A program made the translations under genes and the position numbers. Positions 1 through 9,306 of a stretch of 64,000 nt of DNA are shown here, piece after piece. The notes beneath the pieces are model-generated. The model was given only the letters and a program-made list of their open reading frames with translations. It was not told where the DNA came from and made no database searches. Within the stretch, counting starts at the first letter, position 1; each line of letters begins with the position of its first letter. Source of the stretch: Pseudomonas fluorescens (GTDB lineage Bacteria; Pseudomonadota; Gammaproteobacteria; Pseudomonadales; Pseudomonadaceae); the NCBI RefSeq assembly GCF_040448305.1, contig NZ_CP148752.1, forward strand, positions 3,410,001 to 3,474,000, given 5' to 3'.

Positions 1-818
1 TGGCGAAGCGCGAGATCGCCTCATTTTATCGTTGTGATTTGACGCTGATGGTTTCCGAAGTGGAAATCGAATTGCTGGTCGAGCAATTCAGGTTTGCGCG
101 CAACCTGTTGCACTGGTGCCCATTGATGGTCGATGTTCCGACCAATGAGCCGGTACCGTTTGAAGACCGGGCACACTTTCTTCATATCGGTAACTTTCGC
201 CATGCGCCCAACTGGGATGCAGTGCTCTGGTTGAAAACCGCTATCTGGCCGCTGATTCGCGAGCAAATACCCGGCGCTCAATTGCATATCTATGGTGCCT
301 ACACGCCACCCAAGGCGACTGCCCTGCATAACCCGGCCCAGGGTTTTCATGTCATGAACTGGGCAGAAGACGCCCTGCAAGTCATGTCGTCGGCGCGGGT
401 CTGTATGGCGCCTCTGCGTTTTGGCGCGGGAATCAAAGGCAAGATTGTCGATGCGATGCTCTGTGGCACACCGAATGTGACAACGCCAGTAGGTGCCGAG
501 GCGATGCATGGCGAAGAGGCATGGCCCGGTGCAGTGACCCGTTCGGCACGCGAATTCGCCGATCATGCCGTGCAACTGCACAACGACAAGACCCGCTGGC
601 TGGGCGCCCAGGCGCACGGGAAAACCCTGCTTGCCGGCCGCTACCAGAAATCCGTTCATGGCCCGGCGTTGATCCAGCGACTGGTCGATTGCCAGCGGGA
701 TCTGGCCAACATCAGACGAGATAACTTTACCGGCAGCATGCTGCGTCATCACCAGCACAAGAGCACTCAATACATGGCGCAATGGATCGAGGCGAAGAAC
801 CGCCTTAATCAGGAGTAG
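1..818 (+). CDS. Glycosyltransferase, C-terminal part (5' end outside window)
   Basis: The reading frame is open from the first base and ends with TAG at 816-818, so the start lies upstream. What is visible looks like the C-terminal Rossmann half of a GT-B fold glycosyltransferase (group 1/GT4 type). It has a HIGNFRHAPN segment and the nucleotide-sugar binding signature PLRFGAGIKGKIVDAMLCG followed by TPVGAE. Such enzymes move a sugar from an activated donor to a glycan or lipid acceptor on the cytoplasmic face of the membrane. Donor and acceptor cannot be told from this fragment, and no partner genes are visible. The first in-frame start-like codon in the window (TTG at 39) is internal and should not be taken as the start. 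Confidence 0.75.
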   Translation, partial: AKREIASFYRCDLTLMVSEVEIELLVEQFRFARNLLHWCPLMVDVPTNEPVPFEDRAHFLHIGNFRHAPNWDAVLWLKTAIWPLIREQIPGAQLHIYGAYTPPKATALHNPAQGFHVMNWAEDALQVMSSARVCMAPLRFGAGIKGKIVDAMLCGTPNVTTPVGAEAMHGEEAWPGAVTRSAREFADHAVQLHNDKTRWLGAQAHGKTLLAGRYQKSVHGPALIQRLVDCQRDLANIRRDNFTGSMLRHHQHKSTQYMAQWIEAKNRLNQE

Positions 819-885
819 CCCACCCTCCTTGCGCGATACATAGATACCGCCCTTGCTGTACCCGACCGGTTAACCTGAGCGCTTC

Positions 886-905
886 ACACCCCATGGATGG
901 GGTGT
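886..905 (+). terminator. Hairpin between glycosyltransferase and PLC-like gene
   Basis: Perfect 8-bp inverted repeat ACACCCCA / TGGGGTGT with a 4-nt loop, 67 bases after the glycosyltransferase stop. The tail is only TT, so it is a weak terminator at best. It sits just upstream of the ribosome-binding site of the next gene and could also structure that leader. Confidence 0.4.
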
Positions 906-923
906 TTCGCACAAGGAATGGCC

Positions 924-1814
924 ATGACCGGCAACACGCGTGGTTTGCTCGACAAGCAAACCTGGATGAGCAACACCCTCGAGATCAATCAACTCAAACT
1001 CACCGATATCGTCTGGCCTGGCGTGCATAACGCCGGCATGGACAAACAAGCGCCGAACTACGACGTCGTGACCGGCAACTGGACCGCCTGTCAGAACGAC
1101 ACGTTCTCCTGGCAACTGGCCAACGGCGCCCGCGCCTTCGACATCCGCCTGGGCTACACGGCCGGTGCGGCTCGATCGGGCTTCTACTTTCACCATAACG
1201 GCTTTCGCTCGCATCGAGTCCTGGACGATCTGATCGACGCGGTGCTGCTGTTCCTTGATCGAAACCCGGACGAATTCATCGTGTTGGACTTCCATCAACT
1301 GGCCGATGGCAAAAAACCTTTCGATCATAAAAGGCTCAGTGACTGGCTCGTGCGTCGTCTAGGGCTGCGGGCCGTCCTTCCCGGCGACGGACTCAAAACA
1401 GTGGGAGAACTGAAAACTGCGAGCCGGCATCGCCGGGTGATCATGGCGGCACCCGCCCTGGAGGAACTCGATGGCGAGTCCTTCTGGCCGCGTATCCCGC
1501 ACAAGTGGCGCGACAACAGGTTCTCCGACCCCGCCGAGCTGCAACGCTATATCGCGCAAACCCTGGAGGATGCGCCCTACGAAACCTTCCTCTGGTCACT
1601 GTCCGCGACCACCTACTCGCTACTGGGTGGCCCCGGGCATATCAAGCGGCAGATCAACGACTGGTTCAACACCACGGGACACTGGGTGACGCGTTGCAGC
1701 ATCATCAGCACCGATTTTTTCGACGAGTCCGACATCGTCCGTTATTGCTGGAGTGCGACCAGCATGAAAGCGGTTTACGGCCGTGCCTTGCATGAACAGA
1801 CGCACCGACGGTAG
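924..1814 (+). CDS. Phosphatidylinositol-specific phospholipase C-like (PLC X domain) protein
   Basis: Protein of about 296 residues with a bacterial PI-PLC X-domain pattern: IVWPGVHNAG with a candidate catalytic His at about residue 35, ARAFDIRLGY around residue 70, and FHHNG with the second His pair at about 90-91. Family members cleave phosphoinositides or glycosylated lipids by general acid-base catalysis, often without metal. I see no clear N-terminal signal peptide, so its location is uncertain. ATG 924 is preferred because AAGG lies about 7 bases upstream; ATG 918 in the same frame is too close to that site. It stands alone, with mtlR following 61 bases after the stop. Substrate unknown. 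Confidence 0.7.
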   Translation: MTGNTRGLLDKQTWMSNTLEINQLKLTDIVWPGVHNAGMDKQAPNYDVVTGNWTACQNDTFSWQLANGARAFDIRLGYTAGAARSGFYFHHNGFRSHRVLDDLIDAVLLFLDRNPDEFIVLDFHQLADGKKPFDHKRLSDWLVRRLGLRAVLPGDGLKTVGELKTASRHRRVIMAAPALEELDGESFWPRIPHKWRDNRFSDPAELQRYIAQTLEDAPYETFLWSLSATTYSLLGGPGHIKRQINDWFNTTGHWVTRCSIISTDFFDESDIVRYCWSATSMKAVYGRALHEQTHRR

Positions 1815-1875
1815 TAGCATTAGCCCTGCGGCAAGAGGCATGATCGGGGCGGGATAACAACACAAGCGCCCTGAC

Positions 1876-2781
1876 ATGACCCGCACCGCCAGAGTCACCG
1901 ATCCTTCCTATGAGTTGATGGACGACCACAACGGCTTGTCCATCATCTACCGCCAGCACGGTTTCCCCTGCCCGCTGGTGCGCTGGCATTTCCACAAGGA
2001 ATACGAGCTGCACCTGATCGTCGCCAGTTCCGGCAAGGTGTTCATCGGCGACTACATCGGCAACTTCTATCCCCAGACACTGTTTCTCACCGGCCCCAAC
2101 CTGCCCCACAACTGGATCAGTCAGGTGGCCGAGGACGAAGTGGTGCCCAAGCGCGACATGCTGGTCAACTTCACCGACGAGTTGTTCGACAGCGGCTATC
2201 CGGTGTTCGCCGAACTCAAGGCCCTGGCACCGCTGCTCGAGCGCGCGCAGTACGGCATCGAGTTTCGCTGCAAGCACACCATCGGCAAGGCCATGGATTT
2301 GATGCAGCGCATTGCCGATACCACCGGCATCACCCGGCTCGGGCACTTTTTCATTCTGCTGGAATTGCTCGCGGCCACCGACGACTACCAATTGCTATCC
2401 GGTGCCACGACCCCGCAACTGGCCGACGAACACAACATCGACCGCACCAACCGCGCGGTGGATTACATCTTCGCCCATTACGCCCGGGACTTGACGCTGG
2501 AGGAAGTCGCCGAGCACCTGGGCATGAAACCGACTTATTTCAGCCGGGTATTCAAGCAGGCCACCGGACGCAACTTCATCGAGTTCGTCAATCGCCTGCG
2601 TATCAGCAAGTCCTGCGAGTTGCTGGCCGATGGCGACAAGCCGGTGACCGATGTTTGCTTCGAATCGGGCTTCAACAATATTTCCAACTTCAACCGGCGC
2701 TTCCAGCAGCTCAAGGGCATGACGCCTTCGCATTACCGGCGGCTGGTGGTGCAGCGGTTGACCGAGCAAAACCTGGGCTGA
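1876..2781 (+). CDS. mtlR: AraC-family activator of the mannitol operon, MtlR
   Basis: AraC/XylS-type regulator of 301 residues. The N-terminal half is a cupin-like sensing domain (WHFHKEYELHLI, PNLPHNWIS) and the C-terminal roughly 100 residues hold two helix-turn-helix motifs (LTLEEVAEHLGMKPTYFSRVFK, then VTDVCFESGFNNISNFNRRF). Position directly upstream of, and in the same direction as, the mtlE-Z genes matches MtlR of P. fluorescens, which activates that operon in response to polyols such as mannitol, sorbitol and arabitol. A candidate direct-repeat binding site lies at 2980-3010, just ahead of the mtlE promoter. The assignment rests mainly on context plus AraC family features. Confidence 0.88.
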   Translation: MTRTARVTDPSYELMDDHNGLSIIYRQHGFPCPLVRWHFHKEYELHLIVASSGKVFIGDYIGNFYPQTLFLTGPNLPHNWISQVAEDEVVPKRDMLVNFTDELFDSGYPVFAELKALAPLLERAQYGIEFRCKHTIGKAMDLMQRIADTTGITRLGHFFILLELLAATDDYQLLSGATTPQLADEHNIDRTNRAVDYIFAHYARDLTLEEVAEHLGMKPTYFSRVFKQATGRNFIEFVNRLRISKSCELLADGDKPVTDVCFESGFNNISNFNRRFQQLKGMTPSHYRRLVVQRLTEQNLG

Positions 2782-2797
2782 AGGCACACCTCAAATC

Positions 2798-2890
2798 CCT
2801 GTGGGAGCGAGCCTGCTCGCGATGAGGCCGTATCAGTCGATATTTATTAACCTGATACACCGCCATCGCGAGCAAGCTCGCTCCCACAGG
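2798..2890. repeat. REP doublet (inverted pair)
   Basis: Two copies of the window-wide REP unit in opposite orientation: CTGTGGGAGCGAGCCTGCTC at 2799 and CATCGCGAGCAAGCTCGCTC ending in CCCACAGG at 2890, about 35 bases apart. Each unit folds on its imperfect GCGAGC(N)GCTCGC core. It lies between mtlR and the mtlE promoter and may insulate them. Such elements are typically moved by RAYT transposases, none of which is encoded here. Confidence 0.9.
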
Positions 2891-2979
2891 TACAGCGTTA
2901 CCCCCCCTAAAACCTGTACGGATTCAATACCGCACCATCGCTGAAAAGCCCTTCCCAGTGTCTACCCCCCAAAAACCCA

Positions 2980-3044
2980 GTGCAAAAAAGTATCGATCAA
3001 AGTGCGATGGATGATTTGTCTCGCCCTCCATTGAAGGATGTAAT
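2980..3044 (+). promoter_or_regulatory. Candidate mtlE promoter with MtlR direct-repeat site
   Basis: TTGTCT (3016-3021), a 17-base spacer and TGTAAT (3039-3044) form a plausible sigma-70 promoter about 85 bases before mtlE. Immediately upstream are direct repeats: AAAGT at 2987 and again at 2999, each followed by a CGAT block. This is the layout expected for an AraC-type activator touching the -35 region. Activation of PmtlE by MtlR is established in P. fluorescens; the exact site here is my inference. Confidence 0.55.
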
Positions 3045-3129
3045 CAGCACAGATTCTTCCCTCCGCAGGAAGACACAAAAACAATAACTGTCCTTCTGTA
3101 TCCCGCCGGGTGCAGGAAAGGAGTGCACG

Positions 3130-4440
3130 ATGCAACCTTCGGTAAAAGCTCTGCTTGCCCTCACCTGCATGACCCTCAGCAGCGTCAGCCTTGGCGCACA
3201 GACCCTGACCATCGCCACCGTCAACAACAGCGACATGATCCGCATGCAAAAGCTCTCGAAAACCTTCGAGGCCGAGCATCCGCAGATCAAGCTCAATTGG
3301 GTGGTCCTCGAAGAAAACGTCCTGCGCCAGCGCCTGACCACCGACATCGCCACCCAGGGCGGACAGTTCGATGTGCTGACCATTGGCATGTACGAAGCCG
3401 CACTCTGGGGCGCCAAGGGCTGGCTGGAGCCGATGAATAATCTGCCGACCAGCTATGCCCTTGACGACGTGTTCCCGTCGGTGCGCGAAGGCCTGTCGGT
3501 CAAAGGCTCGCTGTACGCCCTGCCGTTCTACGCCGAAAGCTCAATCACCTACTACCGCACCGACCTGTTCAAGGACGCCGGCCTGACCATGCCCGAGCGC
3601 CCGACCTGGGAACAGATCGGTGAATTCGCCGCCAAATTGAACAAACCCGAGCAGGAACAATACGGCATCTGCCTGCGGGGCAAGGCTGGCTGGGGCGAGA
3701 ACATGGCACTGGTCACCACTGTGGCCAATGCCTATGGCGCGCGCTGGTTCGATGAAAAGTGGCAGCCGGAATTCAACGGTCCCGAATGGAAAAACGCGCT
3801 GAACTTCTATGTCGGCACCATGCAGAAATCCGGCCCGCCGGGGGCGTCGAGCAACGGTTTCAATGAAAACCTGGCGTTGTTCAACAGCGGCAAATGCGCG
3901 ATCTGGGTCGATGCCAGCGTCGCCGGCTCGTTCGTCACCGACAAGTCCCAGAGCAAGGTCTCCGATCACGTCGGCTTCACCTAGGCGCCCCATCAGGTCA
4001 CTGACAAAGGCTCGGCCTGGTTGTACTCCTGGGCGCTGGCCATTCCGACCAGTTCCAAGGCCAAGGACGCGGCGAAAACCTTTAGCGCCTGGGCCACGTC
4101 CAAAGAATACGGCGCACTGGTCGCGGAAAAAGACGGCATCGCCAACGTGCCGCCGGGCACGCGGGCCTCGACCTACAGCGAGGCGTACTTGAGCGCCGCA
4201 CCGTTTGCCAAGGTCACGCTGGAATCGCTCAAGGCCACGGACCCGAGCAAGCCGGGCGCCAGGCCTGTGCCGTACATCGGCATCCAGTTGGTGACCATTC
4301 CCGAGTTCCAGGGCATTGGTACCCAGGTCGGCAAATCCTTCTCGGCGGCGCTGATCGGCCAGACCACGGTCGACCAGGCGTTGGCAGCGGCCCAGCAAAC
4401 CACCGAGCGCGAGATGAAGCGCGCGGGTTATCCCAAGTAA
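3130..4440 (+). pseudogene. mtlE: Mannitol/sorbitol ABC transporter substrate-binding protein, interrupted by an in-frame TAG
   Basis: The gene reads as a complete extracellular solute-binding protein (family 1) of about 436 codons, but codon 285 (3982-3984) is TAG. The first part (284 residues) has a signal peptide ending around SLGA-QT and the binding-protein core. The frame continues unchanged after the stop (APHQVTDKGSAWLYSWALA...) to TAA at 4440, in the same style and with the expected C-terminus. A single base change from TAC (Tyr) or CAG (Gln) would create the stop. A truncated product would lack about one third of the fold, including part of the second lobe, so polyol capture should fail unless the codon is read through. 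Sequencing error is the main alternative. A strong GGAAAGGAG ribosome site precedes ATG 3130. Confidence 0.85.
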
Positions 4441-4461
4441 GCCAGACCCCGCTCTCGCCTT

Positions 4462-4554
4462 CTGTGGGAGCGAGCTTGCTCGCGATGAGGCCGGTACAAC
4501 CGACGCATTTTCGTGACTGAAACATCGCTTTCGCGAGCAGGCTCGCTCCCACAG
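4462..4554. repeat. REP doublet (inverted pair)
   Basis: CTGTGGGAGCGAGCTTGCTC at 4462 pairs with TCGCGAGCAGGCTCGCTCCC ending in ACAG at 4554. It occupies the mtlE-mtlF gap, where a hairpin could lower expression of the permeases relative to the binding protein, a common arrangement in ABC importer operons. Confidence 0.9.
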
Positions 4555-4591
4555 TTGATCTTCATTGCCTGTACCCAATCGGTTCAACACC

Positions 4592-5518
4592 ATGAATACA
4601 TCAACTGCAAAAGCTCACATGGACATTGCCCAACCACAGCGCAAGAGTCGCGTGGCCAATCCCGGCTGGTTTCTGGTCAGCCCTTCGGTGGCCTTGCTGC
4701 TGTTGTGGATGATCGTACCGCTGGGTATGACCGTCTACTTCTCGACGATTCGCTACAACTTGCTCAACCCCGGCGAGAACGAGTTCGTCGGGCTGGAAAA
4801 CTTCACCTACTTCCTCACCGACTCGGGCTTCCTGCCCGGCGCCAGCAACACGCTGTTGCTGGTGGGCAGCGTGCTGCTGATCAGTGTGGTGTTCGGTGTG
4901 CTGATCAGTGCTTTGCTTGAGGCCAGTGAGTTTTTCGGTCGCGGCGTCGTGCGGGTGCTGCTGATCTCGCCGTTTTTCATCATGCCCACGGTGGGCGCAC
5001 TGATCTGGAAGAACCTGATCTTCCATCCGGTCTCGGGGATTCTCGCCTACGTCTGGAAGCTGTTCGGCGCGCAACCGGTGGACTGGCTGGCGCACTACCC
5101 GCTGCTGTCGATCATCATCATTGTCTCGTGGCAATGGCTGCCCTTCGCGATCCTGATCCTGATGACCGCCATGCAGTCCCTCGACCAGGAACAGAAAGAA
5201 GCCGCGCGCCTCGATGGTGCCGGGCCCATCGCGATTTTCTGGCACCTGACCCTGCCACACCTGGCACGGCCGATTGCGGTGGTGGTGATGATCGAAACCA
5301 TCTTCCTGCTCTCGGTGTTCGCCGAAATCTTCACCACCACCAACGGCGGCCCCGGCTACGCCTCGACCAACCTCGCCTACCTGATCTACAACCAGGCGCT
5401 GGTGCAGTTCGACGTCGGCATGGCCTCGGCGGGCGGCTTGATCGCCGTGGTCATCGCCAACATCGCCGCGATCATCCTGGTGCGGATGATCGGCAAAAAC
5501 CTGACCGACAAAGCCTGA
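4592..5518 (+). CDS. mtlF: Polyol ABC transporter permease MtlF
   Basis: Inner-membrane permease of 308 residues with about six membrane segments, of the MalF/UgpA type. The cytoplasmic EAA loop that docks on the ATPase is visible as KEAARLDGAGPIAIFWHLTL around residues 205-225. It would pair with MtlG to form the channel for mannitol, sorbitol and arabitol. ATG 4592 gives the N-terminus MNTSTAKAHM; an internal ATG at 4619 is an alternative, since neither has a strong ribosome site. The next gene starts 8 bases after its stop, so translation is probably coupled. Confidence 0.92.
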   Translation: MNTSTAKAHMDIAQPQRKSRVANPGWFLVSPSVALLLLWMIVPLGMTVYFSTIRYNLLNPGENEFVGLENFTYFLTDSGFLPGASNTLLLVGSVLLISVVFGVLISALLEASEFFGRGVVRVLLISPFFIMPTVGALIWKNLIFHPVSGILAYVWKLFGAQPVDWLAHYPLLSIIIIVSWQWLPFAILILMTAMQSLDQEQKEAARLDGAGPIAIFWHLTLPHLARPIAVVVMIETIFLLSVFAEIFTTTNGGPGYASTNLAYLIYNQALVQFDVGMASAGGLIAVVIANIAAIILVRMIGKNLTDKA

Positions 5519-5526
5519 GGCCTGCC

Positions 5527-6357
<831 letters not shown>

Positions 6358-6364
6358 AAGTCCC

Positions 6365-6480
6365 TTGTAGGAGCGAGCCTGCTCGCGATGGACGTGAACG
6401 ATAACGCTGGCTGACCGGAAGAATGCGTCGCCTGAACGTTCATCGTCGGAACGCCGCCCGGAGCAAGCTCGCTCCCACAA
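6365..6480. repeat. REP doublet with one hybrid arm
   Basis: The left unit is standard (TTGTAGGAGCGAGCCTGCTC at 6365). The right unit ends normally (AAGCTCGCTCCCACA) but its outer half is replaced by GTCGGAACGCCGCCCGGAGC at 6445-6464, in place of CATCGCGAGC. The same 20-mer occurs once more at 61538-61557. It lies between mtlG and mtlK. Confidence 0.85.
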
Positions 6481-6529
6481 AAAAGCCAACCCGGTTCAAT
6501 CGAATAACAACAAGCGGAGGCCCATCATC

Positions 6530-7633
6530 ATGGCCAACCTGAAAATCAAGAATCTGCAAAAAGGCTTCGAAGGCTTTTCCATCATCAAGGGCATCGACCT
6601 TGAAGTGAACGACAAGGAGTTCGTGGTCTTCGTCGGCCCGTCGGGCTGCGGCAAATCCACGCTGCTGCGGCTGATCGCCGGGCTGGAGGAAGTCAGCGGC
6701 GGCACCATCGAGCTCGATGGTCGCGACATCACCGAAGTGAGCCCGGCCAAGCGCGACCTGGCGATGGTGTTCCAGACCTACGCCCTGTACCCGCACATGA
6801 GCGTACGCAAGAACATGTCGTTCGCCCTCGACCTGGCCGGTGTGGCGAAAGCCGAAGTGGAGAAGAAGGTCGGCGAAGCGGCGCGCATCCTCGAACTGGG
6901 GCCGATGCTGGAGCGCAAGCCCAAGCAACTGTCCGGCGGCCAGCGCCAGCGCGTGGCGATTGGCCGGGCCATCGTGCGCAACCCGAAAATCTTCCTGTTC
7001 GACGAACCGTTGTCCAACCTCGATGCCGCCCTGCGGGTGCAGATGCGCCTGGAACTGTTGCGCCTGCACAAAGAACTGCAAGCCACGATGATCTACGTGA
7101 CTCACGATCAGGTCGAAGCGATGACCATGGCCGACAAAGTGGTCGTACTCAATGGCGGCAAGATCGAGCAAGTCGGCTCGCCGCTGGATCTCTATCACCA
7201 GCCGGCCAACCTGTTCGTCGCCGGTTTCCTGGGCACGCCGAAAATGGGCTTCCTCAAGGGCAAGGTCGTCCGCGTCGACAACCAGGGCTGTGAAGTGCAG
7301 CTGGACGCCGGAACCCGCATCAACCTGCCCTTGAGCGGCAGGCACCTGAGCGTCGGGAGTGCGGTGACGCTGGGCATTCGCCCGGAGCATCTGGAGCTGG
7401 CCAAAACCGGCGATTGCACCTTGCAGGTCACCGCCGATGTCAGCGAACGCCTGGGCAGCGACACCTTCTGCCACGTCCGGACGGCATCCGGCGAAGCGCT
7501 GACCATGCGCGTTCGCGGCGATCTGGCCAGCCGCTACGGTGAAACCCTGAGCCTGCATCTGGATGCGCAACACTGCCATTTATTCGATGCCGACGGCGTG
7601 GCGTTGACCCGCCCGTTACGCATTGCTGCCTGA
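6530..7633 (+). CDS. mtlK: Polyol ABC transporter ATP-binding protein MtlK
   Basis: ATPase of 367 residues, MalK/UgpC type. The order is Walker A GPSGCGKST (residues 36-44), Q-loop FQTYALYPH, signature LSGGQRQR, Walker B IFLFDEP and H-loop YVTHDQ. These are followed by a C-terminal TOBE/regulatory domain of about 130 residues. It powers the MtlFG channel by ATP hydrolysis on the cytoplasmic side. GGAGG upstream of ATG 6530 supports the start. MtlD begins 16 bases after the stop. Confidence 0.94.
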   Translation: MANLKIKNLQKGFEGFSIIKGIDLEVNDKEFVVFVGPSGCGKSTLLRLIAGLEEVSGGTIELDGRDITEVSPAKRDLAMVFQTYALYPHMSVRKNMSFALDLAGVAKAEVEKKVGEAARILELGPMLERKPKQLSGGQRQRVAIGRAIVRNPKIFLFDEPLSNLDAALRVQMRLELLRLHKELQATMIYVTHDQVEAMTMADKVVVLNGGKIEQVGSPLDLYHQPANLFVAGFLGTPKMGFLKGKVVRVDNQGCEVQLDAGTRINLPLSGRHLSVGSAVTLGIRPEHLELAKTGDCTLQVTADVSERLGSDTFCHVRTASGEALTMRVRGDLASRYGETLSLHLDAQHCHLFDADGVALTRPLRIAA

Positions 7634-7649
7634 TTTCAGAGAGCCTGCG

Positions 7650-9122
7650 ATGAAACTGAATAAACACAACCTCAGCCGCCTCGCCCCTGAAGTGGTCCTT
7701 CCCGCCTACGCCTTGGGCGAGACTCTCCAAGGCATCGCGCACATCGGCGTCGGCGGTTTCCACCGTGCCCATCAGGCGTACTACACCGACGCCTTGATGA
7801 ATACCGGCGAAGGCCTGGACTGGGCCATCTGCGGTGTCGGCCTGCGCGCTGAAGACTGCCGCGCCCGTGACGACCTCAAGGATCAGGATTATCTGTTCAC
7901 CCTGTTCGAACTCGGCGATAGCGACGACACCGAAGTGCGGGTGATCGGCGCCATCCGTGACATGCTGCTGGCCGAAGACGGTGCCCAGGCATTGATCGAC
8001 AAACTGGCCAGCCCCGAGATCCGCATCGTCTCGCTGACCATCACCGAAGGCGGTTACTGCATCGACGACAGTACCGGCGAGTTCATGGCGCACTTGCCGC
8101 AGATCCAGCATGACCTGGCGCACCCTGATGCCCCGAAAACCGTGTTCGGTTTCCTCTGTGCCGCACTGGCCAGGCGTCGCGCCGCTGGCACAGCGGCCTT
8201 CACCCTGATGTCCTGCGATAACCTGCCGCACAACGGCGCCGTCACCCGCAAGGCCCTGCTGGCCTTCGCCGCCTTGCACGACCGCCAATTGCGCGACTGG
8301 ATCGACGCCAACGTCAGTTTCCCCAACGCCATGGTCGACCGCATCACGCCGATGACCAGCACCCGGCACCGTTTGCAACTGGCCGACAAGCATGGCCTGG
8401 ACGATGCCTGGCCGGTGGTCTGCGAACCCTTCGCGCAATGGGTACTGGAGGACAGGTTCGTCAACGGTCGCCCGGCCTGGGAAAAGGTCGGCGTGCAATT
8501 CACCGACGATGTCACGCCCTACGAAGAAATGAAGATCAAACTGCTCAACGGCAGTCATCTGGCGCTGACGTACCTGGGGTTCCTGAAGGGTTACCGCTTC
8601 GTCCACGAGACCATGAACGACCCGCTGTTCGTGCGCTACATGCGCGCCTACATGGACCTGGACGTGACGCCACAGCTGCCGGCGGTACCGGGAATCGACC
8701 TGACCGAGTACAAGAACACCCTGGTGGCACGTTTCTCCAATCAGGCGATTGCCGACCAACTGGAGCGTGTCTGTTCGGACGGCTCGTCGAAGTTTCCGAA
8801 ATTCACCGTACCGACTATCAACCGCCTGATCGCCGATGGCCGCGAGACCAAGCGCGCGGCGTTGGTGGTGGCGGCGTGGGCGCTTTACCTCAAAGGCGTG
8901 GATGAGCATGGCGAGATCTACTCGATTGCGGATCCGCGGGCGGCGTTCTGCCAGGCGCTGGTGGCCGATGATGTGCTGATTACCCAGCGCTTGCTGGCGG
9001 TCGAGGAGATTTTTGGTACGGCCATTGCGCGCTCGCCGGAGTTTGTCGCGGCGTTTGAGTGGTGCTGCAATAGTTTGCGTGAGGTGGGTGTATCGCGGAC
9101 ATTGGAGCGGGTGCTGGCTTGA
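7650..9122 (+). CDS. mtlD: Mannitol 2-dehydrogenase MtlD (NAD-dependent)
   Basis: Long-chain polyol dehydrogenase of 490 residues that oxidises D-mannitol to D-fructose; the P. fluorescens enzyme also accepts D-arabitol and D-sorbitol. The NAD-binding motif IGVGGFHRAH is at about residues 31-40. The catalytic segment KIKLLNGSH begins at residue 295, so Lys295, Asn300 and His303 match the numbering known for the P. fluorescens enzyme. ATG 7650 is chosen over the longer frame from 7623, which lies only partly outside mtlK. The gene is intact although mtlE is broken. Confidence 0.95.
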   Translation: MKLNKHNLSRLAPEVVLPAYALGETLQGIAHIGVGGFHRAHQAYYTDALMNTGEGLDWAICGVGLRAEDCRARDDLKDQDYLFTLFELGDSDDTEVRVIGAIRDMLLAEDGAQALIDKLASPEIRIVSLTITEGGYCIDDSTGEFMAHLPQIQHDLAHPDAPKTVFGFLCAALARRRAAGTAAFTLMSCDNLPHNGAVTRKALLAFAALHDRQLRDWIDANVSFPNAMVDRITPMTSTRHRLQLADKHGLDDAWPVVCEPFAQWVLEDRFVNGRPAWEKVGVQFTDDVTPYEEMKIKLLNGSHLALTYLGFLKGYRFVHETMNDPLFVRYMRAYMDLDVTPQLPAVPGIDLTEYKNTLVARFSNQAIADQLERVCSDGSSKFPKFTVPTINRLIADGRETKRAALVVAAWALYLKGVDEHGEIYSIADPRAAFCQALVADDVLITQRLLAVEEIFGTAIARSPEFVAAFEWCCNSLREVGVSRTLERVLA

Positions 9123-9145
9123 GTCTTGAGGTGAAGGTGCTGCCG

Positions 9146-9240
9146 TCATCGCGGGCAAGCCCGCTCCCACAGGAGTCTTCAGCGGACGCGAGTTTTGTGT
9201 TTAACAACAAACCCTGTGGGAGCGAGCTTGCTCGCGATGG
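9146..9240. repeat. REP doublet (outward-ordered pair)
   Basis: TCATCGCGGGCAAGCCCGCTCCCACAGG (9146-9173) and CCTGTGGGAGCGAGC...CTCGCGATGG (9213-9240). The order of the two units is reversed relative to most loci, and the first has a paired change in its stem (GCGGGC / GCCCGC instead of GCGAGC / GCTCGC). It separates mtlD from mtlY. Confidence 0.88.
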
Positions 9241-9306
9241 CGGCCTGACAGTCAGTAGAGATGCTTAATGCTCAACGATATCGATCTGACGATCCAAGGA
9301 TCTTCC

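Noticed and set aside
4021..4440. A separate gene in the second half of mtlE
   Set aside because: It is in the same frame as the first half, lacks a start codon with a ribosome site and reads as the binding-protein C-terminus, so it is the remainder of mtlE after the stop codon.
7440..9170. A 576-codon minus-strand frame opposite mtlD
   Set aside because: Antisense shadow; mtlD on the plus strand has correctly placed catalytic residues.
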